From assembly GCF_019279795.1 (NCBI RefSeq), contig NC_056744.1:898842110-898906109 (forward strand): a stretch of DNA of 64,000 nucleotides, read 5' to 3'. This document shows positions 31,396 to 43,639 of the stretch, one piece after another; position 1 is the first letter of the stretch; each line of letters begins with the position of its first letter. A program made the translations under genes and the position numbers. Source of the stretch: Protopterus annectens (Eukaryota; Chordata; Ceratodontiformes; Protopteridae). A model generated the notes under the pieces. That model was not told the origin of the DNA, did no database searches, and saw nothing but the letters and a program-made list of their open reading frames with translations.

Positions 31396-32552
31396 AACTT
31401 ATTTTATTTATTGACATTTGATTACTGGGAAAGTCTGACTGGGTAGGTACCCATTTTCAGCAGCGGTCTGGGGAGAAAAGCTCAAACGTATTAAAACATT
31501 TTAAGAAAAATAGTCTGTAAAGATAATACAAAAAAACAAACACAGTTTAAATAATTATACCATATTAGACACAACATGAAAACATTGGTTGAGTAGATAC
31601 AAGTTGTATGATAATGATTTAATAGTTGGAGAAAATTTTAATCAGTTAACAGAAAAAATGAAAGTCCGTTAGTGTAATTCAAACAGGATTTGCAATACTA
31701 AGTGAGGGAGAAGCAGGCTTATGATATATTTAGAGAGAAAGCTAGGGAAGAGAAACTGATAGAAATAACAAAATGAGTGAAGAAGGGAGAGTAAGGAGAT
31801 GTAAGGTATTAATAGGTATTTGTCCACATTCATGATATAGTTCATCCTGTTGTTGAGGAAGAACAGAGCCAGCTTTCGGCTAGGAAGCGTTTCAGAATGG
31901 TTTTGAAGGGTGGGAGAGTGTGTACTAACTTGATGGATAGAGAGGAGGAGTTCTAGGCCTTTACAACATGGTGTGAGTACAGACAATATCCACCCAGTAG
32001 GTTTGATAGGTTTGTGGACAGGCAGGAGTTTTTGGTCATTGGATCATAACGACCAGCTAGGATCATAGTTATGTATAATATTGTCTAGTGCTGGACAAGC
32101 AGATGGATTCTGGATAATTTTGTAGGTGGTAAAAGCTGTGTATGTGTTAGTTGATGGGGTAGTTCTAACCAATTTATGTTTTTTAGTGTTTTACAGTGAT
32201 GGGTTCTGAAAGGGGCATTTGCTGCAGATTTAGCAACTTTGTTACAGCATTGTTCATGTTTTGATTTTTGTGATACCTGAAGGTCAGTAAGGATGGGAGC
32301 AGCATAAATAAGTGTGGGGAAGAGATAAGTAGTGGCAAGTGTAACTTTAGTTGCGTTGCTGAGAATGGTTTTGGCTCTAAAGTATTACTAGTTTTTCTTA
32401 TACAATTTTGTATATGCAGGTCAAAGTTAAAATTATCATCCATATCGCTAATAATTTGCTATGAGAAGTGACTTCAATGATTGTATTATCAAAAGAAAGG
32501 ACTTAAATTTTTGGGGTTTTTTTCCCATCGGAGAGGGATTTGAAGAATAGTA

Positions 32553-32626
<74 letters not shown>
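32553..32626 (+). repeat. (TG)/(TA)n microsatellite
   Basis: A short TG run passes into about 33 TA units, followed by ATTT repeats to 32645. It lies inside the L2-like copy. Confidence 0.95.
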
Positions 32627-32633
<7 letters not shown>

Positions 32634-33948
32634 TATTTATTTATTTTGTTAGGGTTGAGCATGCCATATTTCTGTTGCTGTTAAAGCTTCATGAGCAACT
32701 TTTTGGAGCCATGCAGCGGATTGTGGAGTCATCTGTGTACTGTCTTAGAGAGGCCTGTTTGGATTTGTGGAGGGTGTTGATGAGTATGTTAAAGAGGAGG
32801 GTCCAAGGATAAAGACTTGTGGTACACCAGTGATGACTGGGAGGTATGGAGAGATAGTAGAATGCCATTTTACTGACTGATATCTATTGGCTAGGTAGCT
32901 TTTGAACCATAGGAGGGTGGACTGAGAGAGATCTAATGAGGACATGTGAAGTAGAAGTTTGCTGTGACAAACTGTCAAAGGATTTAGACAAGTCTATAAA
33001 CAGCATCTATATAACTTAGAAGTGAAGTGTTAGTACTATGGGAAGGGTGGAAGCCATGCTGTGTGGGGGATAGTGTAGAAATTGTTTTTGAATACATTCT
33101 TCAGGTATTTTGAAGAGAGGGGGATAAGGTTGCTATAGGTCTAAAGTTAGTAATGTCTTTTGAATTTCCGCTTTGTGCAGGGGGATAATGTGACTTTTCC
33201 AGAGAGAGGGAACATAGGATTTCTGGACTGACCTGTTTATAAACATTAGTGTTCCTTAGGGGGGTGAACACAGGTTTGAAGGTGAAAATAGCTGTGGTGA
33301 TGTGTGGAAGCTGGCAGAGTTAGGATTAGATGTTGTGGAATCCTTGTTAAGAGATGATGTACTGACTATGAAATAAGTTTTGTATTGCAATTTTGAGTGA
33401 TGAGCTATTGAGAGAGGAATTAGGCTTGAATTATAGCTGGGATGCAAGATTTATTTAATTGCTGCCCAGAATTTTTTAGGGTTGTGTTCTCTTCCTTAAT
33501 TTGCTTTAGTACTGTTGTGAAGCATTCTAAAGTTTTCAAGACATTGTGGTGTTTTATATTTTTGCCATTCTTTGTTTCTGTACTGCGTTAGCAGTCTACT
33601 CTTTTTGGAAAGACAAATTGCATTATTCATTTTTTCTCACTCCCTTCTGGGAAATGCAAGGCTCTTTAGGATATTTAGGAAAGTTTTATTGAATTCATTT
33701 AGAGCATTATCTAAGAGGAGGAATTTTGGGAAGTTCCAGTTAATAGATGATAGGTTAGTAATGAACATTTCTAGGTTAAGCGTGGAAAGATTGCATGTTG
33801 GTTTATAAATATGCTGTTTAAATGGATGTGTGACTGTATAGATTGGGAGATGATCACTGAGACAGCCAGACATTGTACCTGAGGTGGTGTACTTGCTGTG
33901 GTCCAATACTAGGATCTAGTCTAATAGGGAATGTGGTGTCTTGCTGTA

Positions 33949-33950
<2 letters not shown>

Positions 33951-34021
<71 letters not shown>
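33951..34021 (+). repeat. (GT)n microsatellite
   Basis: About 35 GT units, ending in a G run, interrupt the endonuclease part of the minus-strand L2-like LINE. Confidence 0.95.
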
Positions 34022-34023
<2 letters not shown>

Positions 34024-34599
34024 GGGCTACTAACTATTTTTTTGAAATCAAATGAGTTCACGCTAGATGTAGGTGAGTTAACCGACATTCATATCACTTA
34101 GTAATAGTAATAGTTCCTATGGAATTGTTATGGATATCTAGTGTAGGACATCTTCCTGTCTAGCTGTATTGTCACCAGGCAGTATGTAAAGAACAGTAAT
34201 ATACATTTGCTTATAGTTTATTTCAGGAAGTTTATAAGAAGCTTTGCTGAAATGAGTTTTGGTATTTGTTGTAGGAGGAAATGTGGCAGTTGTTGGAAAA
34301 CATTACAGCAGTGCTACCACCTTTCTTCTGTATGATCATTACAGGTGATCTAACCATGGGATGTGATTTTACAGTAGCTTATGCTGGGTTTAAGACAAGT
34401 GTCTTATTTCTTATGCTTCTAACATTTATGACAGGGAAAAGTTAGATTACTAGGATTGGTGGATGACCATTGTGGAGTTAGAGCAGTAGTGGAAGAGAAT
34501 TGTCTTAATGTTCATTGTGATAGGTAGAGTCAGGATTAGGGTGAATGTCTCTTCCAGAAGGATTTTAGTATATTTGAGAATTATTGATGCTTGTTTTTA

Positions 34600-35639
34600 G
34601 ACATTACTTTTCCACATAATTTTCTTTTGGTTTGAGTTGAAATGGAGTTAGTCTATATTTGCAGTACGGGTGAGTGGCATCATTAAATAGGTTTAGTGAG
34701 ATGTGTGGAGACTATAGAAAAGAAGTATAAATAGGTGATTGGGACAGAGTTGGAGATATGTTGAGAGCTATAATGTCATGATAGGATGAGAGATGGCCTG
34801 GTAATAAGCTGAGTAATAGCACAAGTACGTAACGGGATCTGTTATCTTTTATAGTTGGCAGGAAGTGGGGATCAATAAGGATATTTAGTGGTGGTGGAGT
34901 CAGAAAGCTGATAGAAGGTATGTTGTAAAGAAGTATTTTCTATGAAGGAACAGAATTAGGTTGCCCTAGTATCTTTGGAATGCAAGGAAAAGCAGGAGTT
35001 TAAAAGGCTAGAGACTAAGAATGTAGGTAAAATAGAAGAAGTGAGGGTTTAATTGGGATAAGTAAATAAGATCCAATGTAGAATAGATGTGTGCTGTTGG
35101 GGAGGGGTGTGACTGTGAATGTATACAGAGCAGACCAGTATGGGAGGGTGAAAGGTAGTTGGAAATGGTGCTAAAAGATGAAATGGAAGTTGGGAATTAA
35201 GTAAAATGAAACAGGAGTGCTTTTGTAATAGTAAGGTTATTTGGGAGATTTATGGAATAGGCATCACAATTGCAATGTGTCTGTGTTTCTGTCTGTGTGT
35301 CTGTAGGAAATATAATAGTATAAGGAGGGTGGATGAGAACTGAGGGTAGGATGAAGTAGAGGGCTACCACCCTCACGTCACAGTATAACTGAGTAATCAG
35401 TTTATAGAAACTAGAAAGCAATTAACAGAGAGGCACCAAGTGGACCATGTTTTCTTTCATTTCCAGAATGTTAAAAGCTGCTAGCAGGTAGACTGAGTAA
35501 CTGGCATATACAGTGTAATCTGTTGGTCAAGAGAAAGGCCAATAGCTAACTTAGTAAGTGGTCCTTGGAGTACAAGGACAACTTGGGGGGGGGTGTTAAA
35601 AACTAATTTCCAGCACAGGCAGACTGCTTTTTGTTTTAA
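34600..35639 (+). other. No recognisable gene; possibly 5' part of the minus-strand LINE
   Basis: This is AT-rich sequence with no convincing coding blocks. It may hold the first ORF or leader of the minus-strand L2-like element, but I could not read it. Confidence 0.35.
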
Positions 35640-36840
35640 CTGCACCATTTTTGTTTTAAGAAATCTGCTTGGCCTGGTGATTTTGTTATATGTGGGCGAT
35701 AAGACACTTAACTTGTCTAGACTGCACATTACACACACTTTTTTTTCATTGGTTATATTTTTTCTTGAGTGATACTTAAGTACACAGTGATTGGCCGGGC
35801 CTTTGTCTTTTGTAAAAAGATTTCAAACTTGCATAAATTAAAGGACAGCTGGTGGTTCCTGCTAGGTGAGGAAAGTAAACCTATATATTTTTTGTCTGTG
35901 ACTTGCTTACCTGCTCCATTTTGTTTTCTCGTTCAAGAAATCTACTTGGCCTTGTGAATTTTGTTCTGTATAAGAGATAGACACTTAAGTTATCTAGGCA
36001 GCACATTTCACATGTTTTATCATTGGTTAAATTGTTTCTTGACTGCACTTTTTTAAACTGTATTTTGACTAATTGCTGCATTATTTCTGCTTTTTACTGT
36101 TTGTGACTGCATCATTTTCTGCACTTGATTTCAACTGTACTGTTAACCTAGGTATCAGTCTAGATTCAGTTGTACTGAATCTATCCTGTTATTGATGCAG
36201 TTGAGCTGTAAGCCAACCTTCTTACATTAAGAATGGTCCCCCTGCACCCTTGTGGCAGAAGAGCGTAGATCTAGCCATGACTGAGCTAGGGATTGCTGGA
36301 GGCAGTTTCACTGTGTGGTTTCCTGTTGGGTAGAATGGCTTGTGTTTATTTTCACTTGTATTTAAGCCTCACATTTGCATGGGTTTGCCTTCAATTAACC
36401 GGAGTTAATCTACATTTGGCATCTTTTACCAGAGGTCCAGAGTGTTTCTGCTGAAATCCAAGGGAAGAAAATAAAACAAGAAAATAAGTATACCCTGTGG
36501 TTCTACTGCAGCTTTTAAAACTGTATTTTAACTAATTGCTGCATTATTTCTGCTTTTTACTGTTTACTACATCATTTTCTGCACTTTATTTCAACTGTAC
36601 TGTTAATCTATATAGCATAGTCAAGATTCAGATCTGCTGAGTCTAGCCTGTTATTGTTGCACTTGTGCACTAAACCAGCCATCTTGCATTAAGAAGGGCT
36701 CCCTTGCACCCTTGTGGCAGAAGATTGTAGACCCAGTCTTGTCTGAGCTGAGGATTGCTGGAGGAAGGTTGATTGTGTGCTTTCCTATTGGTAGATCAGC
36801 TTAAAAGTGTTTTTCATCTGTATTTAAGCCTCATGTTTGA
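35640..36840 (+). repeat. Two pairs of imperfect direct repeats
   Basis: One pair is about 35640-35779 and 35911-36050 (shared words AAATCTGCTTGGCCT / AAATCTACTTGGCCT, GACACTTAA, CATTGGTTA). The other is 36051-36380 and 36513-36840 (shared CTAATTGCTGCATTATTTC, GCACCCTTGTGGCAGAAGA, GTATTTAAGCCTCA), with a period of about 462 bp. They sit upstream of the CR1 plus-strand ORF1 fragment, so they could be its leader, or an unidentified LTR. Confidence 0.7.
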
Positions 36841-37119
36841 GCGTCACTGTGCAGAGGAGGTTAATGGTGCCCTGTACAGATGCAAACATCTGGAAACAAT
36901 TTTTCTGTAGACATCTGTCAGTGGAACCCTCCCAAGCTTCCCTCCTGCAGTACAGGCAACTCGGCTGTGCAATGAAACATTGCTACACTTTATCCCTAGC
37001 CTTCACTTGAACAAGCCACTTTGTTAGACTAATTTTTTGGGTTAGGACTAGCTAGCCCACTCCCTTCCCTAATAGTACATATGGTAAAAAACCTTCTATT
37101 ATGGACTGGCAGTTTCCCA

Positions 37120-37560
37120 TCATTTCTCCAGCCAGCCTGATTGACATGGGCATCTTGAGGCAATGTAGTAATTGCCTCATGTATACTGACAAGCACTTAC
37201 TCCTAAAATAAATAACCTATGTCAGTCTTGTAATTACACTATGAAATTGGAGTCAGTTCTCTCACTTGACAACAAACTGGACATCAAACAGATTGTCAGC
37301 GCACATGCTTCACTTCTCACACAAAATAAGGTCACAACACACAAACTCACATACACGGAGGTACTCACTAGAAGCCTACCAAATGATCATAGACCTCCCT
37401 AATGTAAACCACTTGCACACACATAAAGTACCCTACCATATCATTTCTAGCTATAGGTCTCCCACCATGAGCCAAGAAAAGCACACCACCTACCTGGACG
37501 TACTGAAATCACTTACCATGCAGCCCAACCCCTTAAAACAGCCAACAGCATGTGTTTGTG
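37120..37560 (+). pseudogene. Split CR1 (plus), piece 1: ORF1 zinc module and endonuclease part
   Basis: This is the first piece of a plus-strand CR1-clade LINE. GILRQCSNCLMYTDKHLL (about 37150-37203) matches the Cys-rich start of ORF1 in the minus-strand copy (GILGQCSNCLMYTDN, 53110-53155). After an apparent internal loss, the endonuclease reads SSYRSPTMSQEKHTTYLDVLKSL (about 37446-37515), homologous to AFYRSPTMPQDSHYTFLNIL at about 52000-52045 minus. It stops near QPN (about 37529), and the next residues of the domain appear at 46990. Confidence 0.75.
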
Positions 37561-37648
37561 CAGCCACTACATAAAACTCAGAACAGTTAGAAGGCTCACG
37601 TAGTGTACCTCAGTTAATCCATCAAGAACAGTGCACCACTAATAAGTG

Positions 37649-37830
37649 ATGTTAAGTTGTCCATCTCGCCTTCATTCTTGCTGGATGGGTTCGGAGCCGA
37701 TCCTCGGCTCCGACTCGGCCAATACTAAAGCTCGAGAGCTAATTCCACCGGCTCGAGGCTCCCCTATATCCCACAATGCTAGGCGGTAACTACTCAGATC
37801 TTGTTTGCCGCTATAGCTGACTAGTTGCTT
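37649..37830 (+). repeat. Left inverted terminal repeat of DIRS-B2
   Basis: It contains TTCGGAGCCGATCCTCGGCT and GCTCGAGAGCT, and is the reverse complement of 43640-43747. Confidence 0.9.
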
Positions 37831-38164
37831 TTCTACCGGCTCAGGCAGGTTAGTGAGAGTTTTTACCGTAATAGGTATTTCTTAACCCCCTATTGTTTCA
37901 TACCATAACCTTTTTAGTTTAATATTTAGATAAATCGACCCCTGTTTTTCGGGTCTATATTCCCTTCCTTTTCTTCCCTTAACTTGTAGGCCTTCGGCCC
38001 CTTCCCTTCCCCCAGTCCTTTAGTGTGACTAAATTAGTAGTTTTTTTGTTAAGGGCTTGTATGTGTGTTTGTGGCTTTGTGTTAGCCTTAATAATTTAAT
38101 AATTTCCTTCGGTAGAGGGTGTGTCTGTAGTGTGTTTGTGTTAGTGAAAAGAGTGCCTGACAAC

Positions 38165-40411
38165 ATGTCAAAAGATGCTAAGGTCTCAGGCTTCAAGAAG
38201 TGTGACTCGTGCTGTCAGAAAATGTCTCTGACAGACTATCACACTTCTTGTGTGTATTGCCTGGGACCTTTGCACCTGCAGGACTCTTGTGCTGTTTGTC
38301 ATGGTTTTATCCCTAGAGTCCTGCAGGAACGCAAGAATAAATTTAATCTTGCGGGGCTTATTAAAGCCTGAAGGCCCCCCGACGCAGTCTGTGTCGGGGA
38401 AGCCTTCTAAAACTTCCAAACAGTCGGCTCCGGTTTCTGAGTCGACTGCTGGAAAGGTTAAGTCGGCTTTGACATCGGCTCCGGCCGGAGCCGATGTTTC
38501 CAAGCCTCATACTGTTACCTTGGCTCCGGCTGGAGCTGAGGCTGATAAAACTCCGTTGGCTCCGATACTCTTATCGGAGCCACAGTCTAGGAAGAGATCT
38601 AGATCCCCCTCTATCGGCTCCGTGCATTCGGCGCTAGGATCCCCTCTTCTTTCTGAATGGAGCCATAAAACTCATTCCTCACGGTCTTCCAGGTTATCTG
38701 ACCACGATTTGCAAAGGGTAGTGAGTAGACTTCTCAAGTCCGAGGCACTGGCCCAAATGCTGCATAGCCCGCCTCAGCAGTCAGTGGCTATTTCCGTTTC
38801 CCGATGCATTCCTCCTCCGACTCCTTTGAGTTCGGAGCCAGGGCTTGTCGCCATGACTGTTGGTGCGTCGGATCCGATACCTTCCCTTTCGGCTCCGTCG
38901 TCTGCTCCGATCTCCTCCTTGGAGGGATCTCTGCGCCGAGCTTCCCTCATCTGTTCCGAGGGGGCGAGTGGCATCGGACCCTTGTCTGACCCCGCTCTCC
39001 CTCTCGGGGCTTCGGCGCTGGTGAGTTCGGCTCCGACATCGGCTTCGGAGCCATCCCTGTTGGTGCCGGGGGAGGTCCTTGTCTCTTCGGAGTGGGGGCC
39101 TCTGGCCTTGCCTGACAGGGGTGCCTTCGAAGTCATGCGGAGCGTGCTAGAACCAGGGTCTGCCCCACATTCGGCTCCTTCAGCCCCCCCATCTACAGTG
39201 CCTGCAGTGATTTCTACTCACCCCCTTGCCTTAGACCGCAGAGAGCCAACTCCTCAAGTTTCCCCATTGGGAATTTCCTCCTCTTCCGAGGCCTCTCCTG
39301 ACCCGGTAGGAGATCCCCCTAGGAAGAGGCAGTGCAAGAGGAAGCACATTGACTCCCCTGAGTCTATCACCTCTGACACTGACTTAGAGGAATCTGAAGG
39401 TTCCCCTCGATCCCCCTCTGAGGATGTCTAATTTGCTGACATCCTTGAGATCCTCAAACAGAGGGGGAACTGGCCAGCCCTTAACCCTTCGGAGGATGAG
39501 TCAGTGTATCTTGAGGCATTTGGCTCTCACCCTTCTACCTCTTGGGTGTCCCCTCCCTTTGACCCCCTTATGGAAGTGGTGCAAGGAAGGCTTGGACGGC
39601 TCCTGATTCAGTGGAACCCACCCCGAAGAGACCATCTAAATTTATTACTGCCCCTAGAGATAAAGATTTTTTATCCAAAGGTGTCCCTGTTGATGCCATG
39701 GTGGTGGCTGCGGCCACTAAGGAGTTAGCCGATCCTTCGGTTCCTGTCCACCCTTCTAATAAGGAATCTAGGACCATGGACAGGTACGGCAAGCGGATGT
39801 TCTCATCAGTGACCTTTTCAATGCGTTCGCTGAATTACTTATGCCACTTCACTCCTATCCAGAGAGATTTACTCAAGGATATGGGTGAACTGATAAAGGA
39901 TCCTACAGCTGAGGGGTTCAAAGACGCAATGAACTCCCAGTTGGCAACCCTGAATTCCATCGTTAACTCCTCCATGCGGCTGGTCTCATATGCTGCAGAT
40001 GGGGCGAGTAGAGCCGCAGGCACAGGTGTTGCTTTACGACGTCATGCCTGGATGTGGCTATGCAACTTTGCGGACACTTTCAAGGCGGCCTTCACCAATT
40101 CTCCCTTTGATGGATCATCCTTGTTTGGTCCACAGGTGAAGGATACATTGACCAGGTGCGAGGTAGAAGGTAAGACTCTCTGCCGTAGGAGTCCGTTTTT
40201 CTACCCCTTCTAGACCCTATCCCAAAGGTCAGAGGGGAGGAAAGATGTGGTTCTGCAAACAATCCCAGGGAGTCTCATCGGATGCACAAGGTCGATTCCC
40301 CTCTAGAGGCAGAGGGGGGAATAATAATAGACGCCGCCCTAGAGGCAGAGGAGGTGTGCAAAACCAGGGTAGCAGAGAAATGTTCTCTGATAAACCCTTT
40401 CAGCATCCCTG
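38165..40411 (+). pseudogene. DIRS-B2 gag-like ORF1 (few lesions)
   Basis: It starts at ATG 38165 (MSKDAKVSGFKKCDSC). The N-terminal Cys/His module is intact: KCDSCCQKM, HTSCVYC, DSCAVCH. A frameshift near 38310-38350 moves to a frame open for nearly 400 codons to a stop at 39429. This part is Ser/Pro/Ala-rich with many S-E-P units, followed by SPESITSDTDLEESEGSP. A change of frame near 39590 leads into 39611-40213 with MDRYGKRMFSSVTFSMRSLNY (39777-39840) and AAGTGVALRRHAWMW. The RG tail GRGGNNNRRRPRGRGG (40308-40360) overlaps the RT frame, whose reading starts before 40282. Confidence 0.85.
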
Positions 40412-41445
40412 AGGGGCTGCCCGGCTGTCCACCTTCAGAGGCAGTCGGGGGAAGGTTATCCCTGTACCCAAAAGCCTGGCTTTCCCTTACTCAAGACAAA
40501 TGGGTACAGTCGATCATATCCGAGGGTTACAAAATTCCCTTTATTCACATCCCATCCCAACCCAAAAGATCCCTTCCAGATGTTCCACCCGGTCTAAGGG
40601 AACAAGCAGCATTAGATATTTCAAAGCTGCTGTCAAAAAGAGCTATCCAATCAGTCCCAGCAGACCAGCAAGGATCCGGAATCTACTCCAAATTCTTTTT
40701 GGTACCAAAAAAAACAGGGGACTGGAGACCCATACTGGATCTCAGCTACTTAAACAAGTATATCAGGAAAACAAAATTCTGGATGGTCACGCTTTAGTCC
40801 ATTCTACCCTTCTTGGGTCAGGGCAATTGGATGTGCCCGATAGATCTTCAGGATGCGTACTACCACATCAAGATGAACAGACGCTCCAGGAGATATCTCT
40901 GCTTCAGGCTGGGAGCCAGTCACTACCAGTTCAGGGCCCTGCCCTTTCGTCTCACTACAGCCCCCCGTGTGTTTACCAAATGCATGGCAGTGGTCGCGGC
41001 TCACTTGAGACGTCAAGGATTCCAGGTGTTTCCATATTTAGACGACTGGCTCCTTACCGCCACCACCAGACATCAACTTCTTCTATCCAGGGACTTCACC
41101 ATCCAATCTTGCCAAGCTCTAGGCATTTCGATAAATTTCGAAAAATCTGCCTTGTTGCCTTGTCAATCTATTACCTTCATAGGCGCCACCTTAAACACAC
41201 TCAATCTTTCAGCCAGACTCGCAGAGCAGAGAGCGTCAGATATTCAAAAACAAGTTTCCCTTCTCTTACAATGCAACAAAGTCAAAGCCAGATTAATTTT
41301 GAAGGTGTTAGGACTCATGGCAGCAGCTATTCCCCTTCTCCCCTTGGCTCGCTTTCACATGAGGATCCTCCAATGGATGCTGTTTACTCAATGGTCCTTT
41401 CAACAGCTCCCGATGTCCCATACCATTTTGATAACTCAATCATGA
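40282..41445 (+). pseudogene. DIRS-B2 reverse transcriptase (one nonsense codon, YLDD kept)
   Basis: The frame runs from the gag overlap to a stop at 40795-40797, where B1 has Gln. It resumes at 40813 to 41445. Blocks: IYSKFFLVPKKTGDWRPILDLS (about 40680-40745), MCPIDLQDAYYHI (Asp), FRLGASHYQFRALPF, FPYLDDWLLTATTRH (about 41030-41075), FIGATLNTLNLS, and the thumb region to NILITQS. Apart from the single nonsense codon the domain looks complete. Confidence 0.87.
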
Positions 41446-41499
41446 AAGAATCAACTGTCTTGGTGGATCACATCACCTCAACTTCTCCGAGGAAGACCC

Positions 41500-41880
41500 T
41501 TCACCCCCCCCCCCGTCGCCACGTTGACAACAGATGCCTCCCTGATCGGGTTGGGGGGGGGCATTATCAGGGCAGGACAGTCCAAGGCACGTGGCAACCT
41601 TTCGAGTGCCACTTGCACATAAATGTCTTAGAGATGAGAGCAGTGCTTTTAGCGTTGCAAGCCCTTCACAACTCTTCCCACTGGGACTATTGCAATTCAA
41701 ACGGACAACATGTCCGTAGTGTGGTACATCAACAAACAAGGTGGAACCCGATCATACCCTTTATGTTGAGAGGCACTCAGCGTTTTCTGATAGCAACGCA
41801 CATTCCCGGGAAATCCAACGTTATTGCAGGCAAATTGAGCAGGGCAATTCTCATGCCCCACGAGTAGTCTCTAAAGAAAT
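41500..41880 (+). pseudogene. DIRS-B2 RNase H (frameshifted, internal loss)
   Basis: It begins with TLTTDASLIGLGG (about 41522-41560) and a G-run frame change. HINVLEMRAVLLALQAL (41615-41665) follows, then QTDNMSVVWYINKQGG (about 41698-41746) after another frame change. About 20 codons are missing after PLC, where the next words are RFLIATHIPGKSNVIAGKLSRAI (about 41782-41848). The usual ADKLSR reads AGKLSR. Confidence 0.78.
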
Positions 41881-42284
41881 CAGTTCTAGAAGAAGTATTC
41901 CTAAGATGGGGCCAGCCTTGCTGCGATCTTTTTGCTACTCCCCAAAACAGCAAGTGTCACGACTTCTTCACTCTCTTCCCGTTACCAGGCCATCCCACCA
42001 GAGACACTCTAGTTCACGATTGGTCCCGGGGACTTCTGTATGCCTTTCCCCCCTTTCCACTGATATCTCAACTAATTCAGAAAGCCATCGCCTTGAGAGT
42101 GACAATGATCCTCATTGCCCCTTACTGGCCTCGACAGATATGGTTTCCGTTTCTTTGTTACCTTTTGGAGCAGCCTTGGCATCTGGACCCAGTACCAGAT
42201 CTGATAACCCACCAATCGGGTCAGCTGCACCAATCTCTGCTTTCTCTAAACCTCACAGCATGGTTTCTCCGATTCCAACCTTAG

Positions 42285-43307
42285 CCAGGCTTCCCTCAAT
42301 ATCTCGCTCGGTCAGAGATATCTTGATAGCCTCTCATAAATCTTCTACCTGGAAGATTTATAGTAGCAAATGGAAACGCTTCTCCTTTTGGGCAACGTCA
42401 AAAAACATAGATCTCTTTACAGCACCTATCCAGTCTATTCTAGATTTTCTAGCAGAACTTTCATTTAGGATCATCTGCATCTACCATTAGAGTTCAATTG
42501 GCTGCCATATCTAATTTTCATGTTGGTGTCTCTGAGTCTAGCATCATGGCTTACAAAGTCTGTAAAGCCTTTTTAAGGGGCGTATTTCTTCTCAAACCTC
42601 CAATCAAAGATCCCCTGCCTCAATGGGATTTGAACTTGGTTCTAGCATCCTTAATCCTTCCCCCCTTCGAACCGGCAGCTTCATGTTCTCTGAAGTTGCT
42701 TTCTTGGAAGACACTTTTTCTAGTAGCTAGAACTTCAGCGAGAAGGATATCTTAACTCCATGCTCTTTGCAGTCATCCTCCTTACTTAGTGTTTCACAAA
42801 GATAGGGTATCCCTCCGTACTAATCCATCCTTTTTGCCCAAAGTTTCCTCTCAAGTAAACCTAAACCAAATTATTGATCTCCCCGTCTTTTTCCCTAACT
42901 ATTCAAACAGGTTGGAACAAAAGCTACATTTTTTGGATGTTCATCGCCAACTTAGATATTACTTAGATAGGACTAAACAATTCAGGAAATCCAATCGATT
43001 GTTTCTGTCATATGCGGAAGGAAAATTGGGCCTTCCTGTTACTAAAGTATCCCTCTCTAGATGGCTCACCTCTACAATTACCTTCATCTGTGAGATAAGA
43101 CATCAAAAACTACCCTCAAGACCTAGAGCTCATTCAACTAGGGCATTAGCTACATCCGTAGCTTTTCAGGATAGGCTGCCAATAGATTCAATTTGTGCAG
43201 CAGCCACCTGGGCTTCTCGTACATTCATTTCACGTTACAAATTGGACATGGTTTCCAGAAGCCGTGCCAGTTTTGGTTCCACTGTTCTCAAGAGTCTGTT
43301 CCGATAG
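42285..43307 (+). pseudogene. DIRS-B2 tyrosine recombinase (frameshifts, Tyr kept)
   Basis: The N-terminal part is SVRDILIASHKSSTWKIYSSKWKRFSFWA (42310-42395). Frame changes occur near 42460 and a stop near 42755. The Arg block is RTSARRIS (about 42729-42752). From 42789 the frame is open to 43307: FHKDRVSLRTNPSFLPK, DVHRQLRYYLDRTK, HSTRALATSVAF (His-x-x-Arg, about 43132-43165) and RTFISRYKLD (Tyr, about 43210-43240). The His before the F-I block is replaced by Arg. Confidence 0.85.
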
Positions 43308-43340
43308 GCCACCTGGGATAAGGTGCTAGGGACGCGGTCT

Positions 43341-43440
43341 CATCCAGCAAGAATGAAGGCGAGATGGACAACTTAACATTAAGAAGTTATGTACCTACCA
43401 TAACGTTCCATGTTAGTTGTCTTCTCGCCTTCTTTCTTGA
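43341..43440 (+). repeat. Internal complementary region of DIRS-B2
   Basis: To 43380 it is the reverse complement of the left tip (37649-37690). From 43381 it would pair with the right tip, which is deleted here but present in B1. Confidence 0.88.
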
Positions 43441-43639
43441 GTCCCACCCTCCTTCCCTCAAGCCTGGACAGACCGACAGGAATTCAGTTTGTTCTTCCTC
43501 TGGAAGTCGTCATTCCCACACGTTCTTCCACCTCTTTTTCTCCTTTCTTAGGTCTGCGATACCTTTCACGCAGGTTGTTTTGAGGTGGGTTTCCCTACGC
43601 CATTCTATGGAGACTAGGTTTGCTTGGTATAGCTATCAA

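Larger units (their letters stand above)
31396..34600 (-). mobile_element. L2-like LINE, minus strand, decayed
   Basis: This is a non-LTR retrotransposon resembling the L2 group. The 3' end is at about 31396: its tail of AAATA-type units and the preceding words match the reverse complement of the 3' end of the plus-strand copy at 46603-46700. Read on the minus strand, fragments include an endonuclease region with SDHLPIYTVTHPF (about 33830-33860) and a SDMN word (about 34110). The RT follows with TLLWFKSYLANRYQSV (about 32880-32925) and ITGVPQVFILGPS (about 32830-32870, a decayed PQGSILGPL block). A DLHIQNCIRKTS block (32400-32430) is like DLHIDQSINKVHK of the other copy. The 5' limit is uncertain. 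Confidence 0.7.

Noticed and set aside
31078-31446. Open frame of 122 codons as a host gene
   Set aside because: No recognisable motif, no splice or start context, and its end overlaps the reverse-complement 3' tail of the L2-like LINE.
35640-36840. A pair of LTRs of an endogenous retrovirus
   Set aside because: There is no primer-binding site, gag, pol or env between or next to the repeats and the units are only 462 bp apart. They remain unassigned repeats.
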